Assembly: GCA_029864065.1 (NCBI GenBank)
Contig: JAOTUD010000170.1
Span: forward strand, 1 to 6,490
Direction of reading: 5' to 3'
Length of the DNA: 6,490 nucleotides
Origin: Gammaproteobacteria bacterium
GTDB lineage: Bacteria > Pseudomonadota > Gammaproteobacteria > GCA-001735895
Positions within the stretch are counted from its first letter, which is position 1. Every line of letters begins with the position of its first letter. A program made the position numbers and the translations under genes. Of this stretch, positions 1 through 5,177 are shown one piece after another. Below the pieces are notes generated by a model that was not told where the DNA came from, did not search any database, and was given only the letters and a program-made list of their open reading frames with translations.

Positions 1-1680
1 GATGCCGGTCTGCATCATCGCATCGAACTCGGTGGTGTCTTCCATGGAATCGAAGGATTTCGCCGCCAGTGACCGGGTGCGCCGCTTGGCCTCGATGATA
101 TTGTGCGCGGTCTTCTCGACGACGTTGTTTTGTTCCAGTGCCAGGAAATCACGCAACGACTGTTGCAAGGGCTCGGCCAGCTTGAGGCTGCGCATCGCGC
201 GGTGCAGCGAGTGCGCGACGTTAGGCAGCAACTGCAGCAATTCCTGCTGCTCTTCGACGGTCGACTTCGGAATCAGCGACCAGACCTGCTTTTTGACCAT
301 CTCGATCGTCTTGTGCCAGATGTCCGAGTCCATCCCCTGCTGCAACGCGATTTGCACCAGCAACGGCAGCCAGACCTTGTCGAACAGGATTTGCGGGGTG
401 CCCTGTATTCTGAGCGGCTGGGTAATTTCATGCAGCCTGGTCTTAACCAGCGGCAAGACTTTCCTGGTAGCTTCGATTCTGCGCGCCTGGCGTACCTTCG
501 CCTCGTTTTCCTTCACATAGACCTGGTAATCGTTGAGCATGTCCGCGTAGCTGTCGACGGTGATGAATTCACGACTGGTGAGATCGTCGATGCGCTCGCG
601 TAAAAAGCGGATGCCGGAAAACTCCGAATTGCCGCGTTTGGCAATCTCGACTTCGCTACTGATGATGCCGTCGAGCAAACGGCGCGCGGGGTTGCTGGAG
701 CGGCGCAGAAAGCCGTCTTCCTGTATCGCGGTGATAAAAACGTAAATCTGCAAACGTGCAAGCTGGTGCTTGATCGGTGACGGCAGATCTTCGTCTTCGA
801 AAATCAGTTTGAAAATCAGGTTGAGCTGGTCGATTTGCTCGTCGTACTGTTCGAGCCCGAAACTCGCGAAGCATTTCTTCAGCACCGGGAACAAATTGCT
901 GTACTTGCTGGAAGGCTGACGGGATTTCTCCTTGAAATCCTGCAGCAACAGCAGTTGGCAAATCGTCTGGTCTGGCTTGAAGCCCGCGGGAGAATCGGTC
1001 TCGCTGAGGCCGTCGATGCTGCGCAGGTGGATGCGAGCCAGTGGAATATCCGGCAACATGCCATGGCCCAGCAGCGTCTGGTCGATACGACGGTAGAACG
1101 GGCCCAGGGCCTCGATGAAGCGGTCGGCGAACAGGTGATAAAGCGCGATCTTGTAGTTCAATTCGAGGTTCAGGGCGTCAATCGCGTACTGAAATGATTC
1201 GCATAGCCTTTTGACCTGCAACGGATTCTCGTAGATGCTGGCGCGGGAGCGCTTGAGACAGGCCTGCAGCCGTTTCAAAATGGTGCGGTCGAATTCCTTG
1301 AAGGCATCGCCGTAGCGCGCCGTGATTGCCTTCAATTCGTTGATCTCGACGCCGGCATTGGCGCTGGACAATCCCAGTTTTTGCCAGTCTCGCGCGCCCT
1401 GGTCCTGGGACGAGGAGCCGTCGCTGGTTTTGAATTCGGAAAAATGCCGGTTCAGCTGAAAGGTAAAAGAGGAGCAGATGATGCGCTGTTTGTGCGCAAT
1501 CAGTTTTACCACGCGGGCGCCATCCTGGTCGGACAGGCTCCAGCCGTGGTAATCTCCAGCGCTTTCGATCATGCACAGCAGCAGTTCGGTAATCAGCTTT
1601 TTGCTGAGGCTGGAAATATCCGCGTAGGCATCATGTCCAGATATCGAACCAGGTTGCTGCCGTGAATTTGAACCTGTCAT
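1..1680 (-). CDS. DUF1631 family protein, function unknown (3' end beyond window)
   Basis: One uninterrupted minus-strand frame gives 560 codons and is still open at the left edge. The family match is from memory. Residues 294-312 (FEDEDLPSPIKHQLARLQI) followed by NPARRLLDGI (330-339) resemble the conserved core of DUF1631. Residues 437-473 resemble its later block: WLPLLVQ, an S..W pair at 452/455, then VWSLIPKS. Family members are usually 700 or more residues, so roughly the last quarter is missing. The protein looks soluble: helical and charged, with no signal peptide or membrane segment. The ATG at 1680 is well supported because an in-frame TGA lies five codons upstream and the next in-frame Met is codon 37. 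No strong Shine-Dalgarno is visible. Some databases call relatives 'thymidine phosphorylase'; I see no basis for that here. The gene is divergent from rlmKL. Coding identity is firm, family assignment good, function unknown. Confidence 0.9.
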   Translation of the reverse strand, partial: MTGSNSRQQPGSISGHDAYADISSLSKKLITELLLCMIESAGDYHGWSLSDQDGARVVKLIAHKQRIICSSFTFQLNRHFSEFKTSDGSSSQDQGARDWQKLGLSSANAGVEINELKAITARYGDAFKEFDRTILKRLQACLKRSRASIYENPLQVKRLCESFQYAIDALNLELNYKIALYHLFADRFIEALGPFYRRIDQTLLGHGMLPDIPLARIHLRSIDGLSETDSPAGFKPDQTICQLLLLQDFKEKSRQPSSKYSNLFPVLKKCFASFGLEQYDEQIDQLNLIFKLIFEDEDLPSPIKHQLARLQIYVFITAIQEDGFLRRSSNPARRLLDGIISSEVEIAKRGNSEFSGIRFLRERIDDLTSREFITVDSYADMLNDYQVYVKENEAKVRQARRIEATRKVLPLVKTRLHEITQPLRIQGTPQILFDKVWLPLLVQIALQQGMDSDIWHKTIEMVKKQVWSLIPKSTVEEQQELLQLLPNVAHSLHRAMRSLKLAEPLQQSLRDFLALEQNNVVEKTAHNIIEAKRRTRSLAAKSFDSMEDTTEFDAMMQTGI

Positions 1681-1832
1681 TCGAGCATCGTTTCAAACGG
1701 TTAGAAGCCCATAATATAGATCAAATCATCCCCGATTTCCTGCGACTATTTTCATATAAATTCGTTTTCCAAAGCTTTTTCGGACAGAAGGGGTAAAATT
1801 GCCTTTTGACGGGCCCCCCTAGATTGCAATCG
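1681..1832. promoter_or_regulatory. Divergent intergenic region with presumed promoters for the DUF1631 gene and rlmKL
   Basis: This 152-base stretch separates two divergent starts and is visibly more AT-rich than the genes around it. Toward rlmKL there is a -10-like TAAAAT at 1794-1799, which would give a leader of about 27 bases, and an alternative TATAAA at 1755-1760. Neither has a convincing -35 at normal spacing. Toward the DUF1631 gene the minus strand reads TATATT (plus 1713-1718) overlapping TATTAT (1711-1716), again with only poor -35 matches. Promoters must lie here or inside the flanking genes, but the exact elements are guesses. I see no small gene, RNA or terminator in it. Confidence 0.5.
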
Positions 1833-4013
1833 ATGCCAGATCTCGAGTTATTCATCACCGGCCACAAGGGCTTCGAGACCCTTTTGTTTCACGAGCTGCG
1901 TGACCTGCTCGGCGCGAGCGATGCGCGCCTGCAAAAGGTCTACGGCGGCGTCAGAATCGATGCCGGGATCGACGCGGCATATCGAATCTGCCTGCATTCT
2001 CGACTCGCCAACCGCGTTTTTTGCGAGCTCGCCCGCGGCGTGATCGAAAACGAGCAGCAACTCTACGATACGGTTCGCGCGATCGAGTGGGAAAAGCATC
2101 TGCAGGCACGCAACAGCATCGCGGTCGCGGCGACGGTTTCGCGCTCGAAGCTCGATCACGGGCACTTCGTCGCCCTGAAGACCAAGGATGCCATCGTCGA
2201 TCGCTTTCGCGATAATTGCGGCAGCCGGCCGATGGTGGAAAAAACACAGCCCGATTTGCAGGTACACGTCAACCTGCATCGCAACCAGGCTGCGATCAGC
2301 CTGGATTTGTCCGGCGATAGCCTGCACCGACGAGGTTATCGCACCGAGCATACCGGCGCGCCGCTGAAGGAGCACCTGGCCGCGGCGCTGCTGGTCCAGG
2401 CGGGCTGGAAGCGCGAGTCGGCGCCGGCGCTGCGCCTGGTGGACCCGATGTGCGGATCCGGCACCTTCGTAATCGAGGCGGCGATGATGGCCGCCAATAT
2501 CGCGCCGGGACTCGAGCGTGCCTATTTCGGATTCAGCCAGTGGCTGCGGCACGACCCCGAGCTCTGGCAGGAATGCAAGGCGCGGGCGCGGCAGGCGATC
2601 GACGCCGACGTCGAAACCCGGATCTATGGCAGCGACTACGATGCCGCGGCGTTGCAGGTCGCGCGCGCCAACGCGAGGCGCGCCGGGGTGGCGCAGCTGA
2701 TCGAATTTTCGCACCAGCAGATCGCCGAGCTGGAATTGCCACCGGGCCACGCCGAAACGCTGGTAATTTCGAACCCGCCCTACGGTAAACGCCTGCAAGG
2801 CGCACCGGACCTGGGTCAACTGTATAGCGATCTCGGTGAATCGGTGCGTCGCCTCGCGCCGGCGCGGCTCGCGATCATTTCCGCCAATCCGGATCAGCTG
2901 CACCGCCTGAAACTGAAGCGGATCAGCCGCAAGGACGTCAGGAACGGCCCGCTGGAATGCCTGTTCGCCATTTTCGAAACCGCACTGGAAGCGGAAATCG
3001 GCAAAGCGAAGGTCGAGAGCAGCGAAACGATCGATGAAACTGCCTTGCCGCTGCGCAACCGCCTCGCGAAGAACAGCAAGCACCTGCAACGCTGGGCCGC
3101 CAGGAATGGAATTACCTGTTACCGCCTGTACGATGCGGATCTGCCGGAATTTGCATTTGCGCTCGATCGCTACCAGAGCGAAGTGGCGCCGGAGCTCGAA
3201 TGGTTCCATTTGCAGGAGTACCAGGCGCCCGCCACGATCGAGCCGGCGAAAGCCGAACGCCGCATCGGTATCGCGATCGAGGTCGTCAAGCAACTGTTCG
3301 CGATCGGCGACGAGCAGCTTTTTTGCAAGACCCGCAGCCGTCAGCGCGGCTCGAGCCAGTACCAGAAACAGGATAACCAGGGCGAGTTTTTCCAGGTGCG
3401 CGAAGGCCCGGCCTCGTTATTGATAAACCTGAGCGACTACCTCGACTCGGGCCTGTTCCTGGACCATCGCAGCACCCGCGAACTGGTTTACCGCGTTGCG
3501 CGCGATAAATCGGTGCTGAACCTGTTCTGCTATACCGGGAGCGTGGGCGTTTACGCGGGCCTGGGCGGCGCCAGCTCGGTGCTGAACGTCGATCTGTCGG
3601 CGACCTACCTCGACTGGGCGCGCGAGAATCATCTGCTGAACGGTCTCGACGACGAAACCCGTTTCCAGTTCCTGCGCGCCGAAATCATCGAACTGTTACG
3701 AAATCCGGCGCGGTTTTCATTAACAAACGAATATGATTTGATATTTTTCGATCCACCATCGTTTTCGAACTCGAGCAAGATGCAGCAGACCCTCGACATT
3801 CAGCGCGATCACGCGGAATTGATCGGGCAGGCCATGCGCCTGCTGGCGCGTGACGGGTTACTATTGTTTTCGACCAACCGCCGCGGTTTCAAGCTCGCCG
3901 ACGAGATCGGCAGGGACTTCGACGCGCGCGATATTTCGCAGGCGACCATCCCCGAGGATTTCAGGAGAAATCCGAAAATTCACCGCTGCTGGGAAATCCG
4001 GCACCGGGAGTAG
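1833..4013 (+). CDS. rlmL: Bifunctional 23S rRNA methyltransferase RlmKL (m2G2445 and m7G2069)
   Basis: A 726-residue SAM-dependent enzyme close in length to E. coli RlmL (702) and collinear with it as I recall that sequence. Family knowledge: the N-terminal half (RlmL) makes N2-methyl-G2445 and the C-terminal half (RlmK) makes N7-methyl-G2069 in 23S rRNA during 50S assembly in the cytoplasm. Seen in order: an N-terminal ferredoxin-like/THUMP region (about 1-160); LDLSGDSLHRRGYR (157-170); SAM motif I DPMCGSG (204-210); catalytic NPPY (314-317); a linker (about 385-410); YRLYDADLPEF (430-440); the RlmK SAM loop NLFCYTGS (563-570) with acidic D587; and FFDPPSFSNS (638-647). The frame opens in-phase at a TTG (1806), but ATG 1833 places the N-terminus (MPDLELF) where the E. 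coli protein starts. No clear Shine-Dalgarno precedes it. The end lies 3 bases before mnmH. The gene is intact. Confidence 0.97.
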   Translation: MPDLELFITGHKGFETLLFHELRDLLGASDARLQKVYGGVRIDAGIDAAYRICLHSRLANRVFCELARGVIENEQQLYDTVRAIEWEKHLQARNSIAVAATVSRSKLDHGHFVALKTKDAIVDRFRDNCGSRPMVEKTQPDLQVHVNLHRNQAAISLDLSGDSLHRRGYRTEHTGAPLKEHLAAALLVQAGWKRESAPALRLVDPMCGSGTFVIEAAMMAANIAPGLERAYFGFSQWLRHDPELWQECKARARQAIDADVETRIYGSDYDAAALQVARANARRAGVAQLIEFSHQQIAELELPPGHAETLVISNPPYGKRLQGAPDLGQLYSDLGESVRRLAPARLAIISANPDQLHRLKLKRISRKDVRNGPLECLFAIFETALEAEIGKAKVESSETIDETALPLRNRLAKNSKHLQRWAARNGITCYRLYDADLPEFAFALDRYQSEVAPELEWFHLQEYQAPATIEPAKAERRIGIAIEVVKQLFAIGDEQLFCKTRSRQRGSSQYQKQDNQGEFFQVREGPASLLINLSDYLDSGLFLDHRSTRELVYRVARDKSVLNLFCYTGSVGVYAGLGGASSVLNVDLSATYLDWARENHLLNGLDDETRFQFLRAEIIELLRNPARFSLTNEYDLIFFDPPSFSNSSKMQQTLDIQRDHAELIGQAMRLLARDGLLLFSTNRRGFKLADEIGRDFDARDISQATIPEDFRRNPKIHRCWEIRHRE
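3720..3747 (+). promoter_or_regulatory. Possible internal promoter in the 3' part of rlmKL
   Basis: An AT-rich island inside otherwise GC-rich coding sequence contains TTAACA (3720-3725; 5 of 6 to the sigma70 -35), a 16-base spacer and TATTTT (3742-3747; 4 of 6 to -10). It points toward mnmH, whose start is about 270 bases downstream. The same bases encode residues SLTNEYDLIFFD of RlmK, so the composition may simply reflect the amino acids. Weak prediction. Confidence 0.15.
4006..4010 (+). promoter_or_regulatory. Ribosome binding site of mnmH inside the rlmKL stop region
   Basis: GGGAG sits six bases before the ATG at 4017 and overlaps the last codons of rlmKL, directly abutting its TAG (4011-4013). 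Ribosomes finishing rlmKL would stop on top of this site, an arrangement that favours translational coupling. Confidence 0.7.
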
Positions 4014-4016
4014 TCG

Positions 4017-5129
4017 ATGAATGCGCGCGAAGACAGCAATGATTACCGCCAACTGTTCCTGCAGGATGTTCCGCTGCTGGATCTGCGCGCACCGGTGGAA
4101 TTCGAGCGCGGCGCGTTCCCGGGCGCGGTCAATATTCCGCTGCTCGACGACCAGCAGCGCGAACAGATCGGCATTCGCTACAAGGACGCCGGGCAGGACG
4201 AGGCGATCCGCCTTGGGCTCGAGCTGGCGACCCCGCAAATCCGCGAACAGCGGCTGCGCGACTGGATCCAGTTTTGCGAGTCGAATCCGGGCGGTTACCT
4301 TTACTGCTTTCGCGGCGGCCTGCGCTCGCGCACCGCGCAGCAGTGGTTGCGCGAGCGGGGTGTCGATTATCCGCTGGTGCGGGGCGGTTACAAGGCGATG
4401 CGGCGTTTCCTCATCGATGAGCTGGAGCGGGCGCTCGACGAGGTGCCGCTGGTCTGCGTCAGCGGGCTGACCGGCGTCGGCAAGACCCGGGTATTGCGCA
4501 GGATCAGGCATCACATCGACTTCGAGGGGCTGGCAAATCATCGTGGTTCGGCCTTCGGTCACGACGCGCTGGACAGCCAGCCGGCGGTCATCGACTGGGA
4601 AAACGCGGTCGCGATCGCGTTTCTGAGGCATCGCGAGCGCTTTCCCGGTGCCCCGGTTTTCGTCGAGGACGAGGGGCGCATGATCGGTCGCATCAGTATG
4701 CCCGATGGTTTGTACGCGGCGCTATTGAAAGCGCCGCGCGCCGTTCTACAGGTCGATATCGAATCCCGGATCAGGCTGATAGGCGAGGATTACATCCAGC
4801 ACAACTGGCCGACATACCGGCGGGCGCACGCCGCTAACGCCGAGCATGCGTTCCGCAGCTTCGTGCTCGATAACCTGTCGCGCATCCAGCGACGCCTGGG
4901 CGGGGAGCGCTACCGGCAGGTAAGGCTATGCTTCGAGCACGCGCTGGACGTATTTTTTCGCACCGGCCAGGTGGAGGCATTTTATCCGGGCATCGGAACA
5001 TTACTCGAACAATATTACGATCCAATGTATCGTTACCAGATCGAGACCAAGCAGCCGCAGATAATTTTCGAGGGGCCCGAGCAGGAATTCCTGCAATGGG
5101 CCAAGGATTTCAGTGCTGCCAGAACTTAG
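4017..5129 (+). CDS. mnmH: tRNA 2-selenouridine synthase (tRNA 2-thiouridine geranyltransferase/selenotransferase) MnmH
   Basis: A 370-residue cytoplasmic protein (E. coli MnmH/SelU/YbbB is 364). Family knowledge: it converts 2-thiouridine at wobble position 34 of tRNA-Lys, -Glu and -Gln to 2-selenouridine through a geranylated intermediate, using geranyl diphosphate and then selenophosphate from SelD. Seen: an N-terminal rhodanese domain (about 10-130) with LDLRAPVEFERG (21-32) and the active-site loop YCFRGGLRS, in which Cys97 falls at the same number as the essential Cys97 of E. coli. Then come a P-loop GLTGVGKT (150-157), EGLANHRGSAFG (170-181), VEDEGRMIG (216-224) and the C-terminal family signature YYDPMYRYQ (333-341). 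All expected key residues are present. The ATG has a well-spaced GGGAG and lies 3 bases after rlmKL, so the two form an operon. selD is not in the window, so the selenium supply cannot be judged. Confidence 0.97.
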   Translation: MNAREDSNDYRQLFLQDVPLLDLRAPVEFERGAFPGAVNIPLLDDQQREQIGIRYKDAGQDEAIRLGLELATPQIREQRLRDWIQFCESNPGGYLYCFRGGLRSRTAQQWLRERGVDYPLVRGGYKAMRRFLIDELERALDEVPLVCVSGLTGVGKTRVLRRIRHHIDFEGLANHRGSAFGHDALDSQPAVIDWENAVAIAFLRHRERFPGAPVFVEDEGRMIGRISMPDGLYAALLKAPRAVLQVDIESRIRLIGEDYIQHNWPTYRRAHAANAEHAFRSFVLDNLSRIQRRLGGERYRQVRLCFEHALDVFFRTGQVEAFYPGIGTLLEQYYDPMYRYQIETKQPQIIFEGPEQEFLQWAKDFSAART

Positions 5130-5177
5130 AATAATTATCGACGTCATATGCAAGCGAATAATCAAGGAATCCAAAAA
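5130..5177 (+). other. Short AT-rich spacer between mnmH and the TVP38-flavoprotein gene
   Basis: Forty-eight AT-rich bases with no stem-loop plus T-run, so there is no sign of a terminator after mnmH and read-through is plausible. A 7-base word GAATAAT occurs at 5129-5135 and again at 5156-5162 (27 bases apart), with the small palindromes GACGTC and CATATG between the copies. This is too little to call an operator. Confidence 0.4.
5164..5168 (+). promoter_or_regulatory. Ribosome binding site deciding the start of the TVP38-flavoprotein gene
   Basis: AAGGA lies nine bases before ATG 5178. A second in-frame ATG at 5148 would add ten residues (MQANNQGIQK) but has no purine-rich Shine-Dalgarno in front of it, and the AAGGA would then fall inside the gene. 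The site therefore favours 5178, which also puts the KK-plus-hydrophobic membrane anchor right at the N-terminus. Confidence 0.65.

Noticed and set aside
2..1665. Several plus-strand frames of 60-170 codons in the left quarter
   Set aside because: All lie opposite the uninterrupted 560-codon DUF1631 frame, and none shows a recognisable motif.
1806..1832. TTG at 1806 as the start of rlmKL
   Set aside because: It would add nine residues (MTGPPRLQS) before the point where the family normally begins. It would also coincide with the expected transcript start from the TAAAAT -10. ATG 1833 fits E. coli RlmL much better.
1848..3293. A 481-codon open frame on the minus strand lying wholly inside rlmKL
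   Set aside because: The plus strand encodes the complete, motif-rich RlmKL. Long antisense frames are common in GC-rich genes, and this product is Arg/Gln-rich with no recognisable motif.
3861..4631. A 256-codon minus-strand frame across the rlmKL-mnmH junction
   Set aside because: It overlaps the conserved end of RlmKL and the rhodanese domain of MnmH, and shows no recognisable motif.
5148..5177. ATG at 5148 as the start of the TVP38-flavoprotein gene
   Set aside because: It is in frame but lacks a Shine-Dalgarno, whereas ATG 5178 has AAGGA nine bases upstream and begins directly with a membrane anchor.
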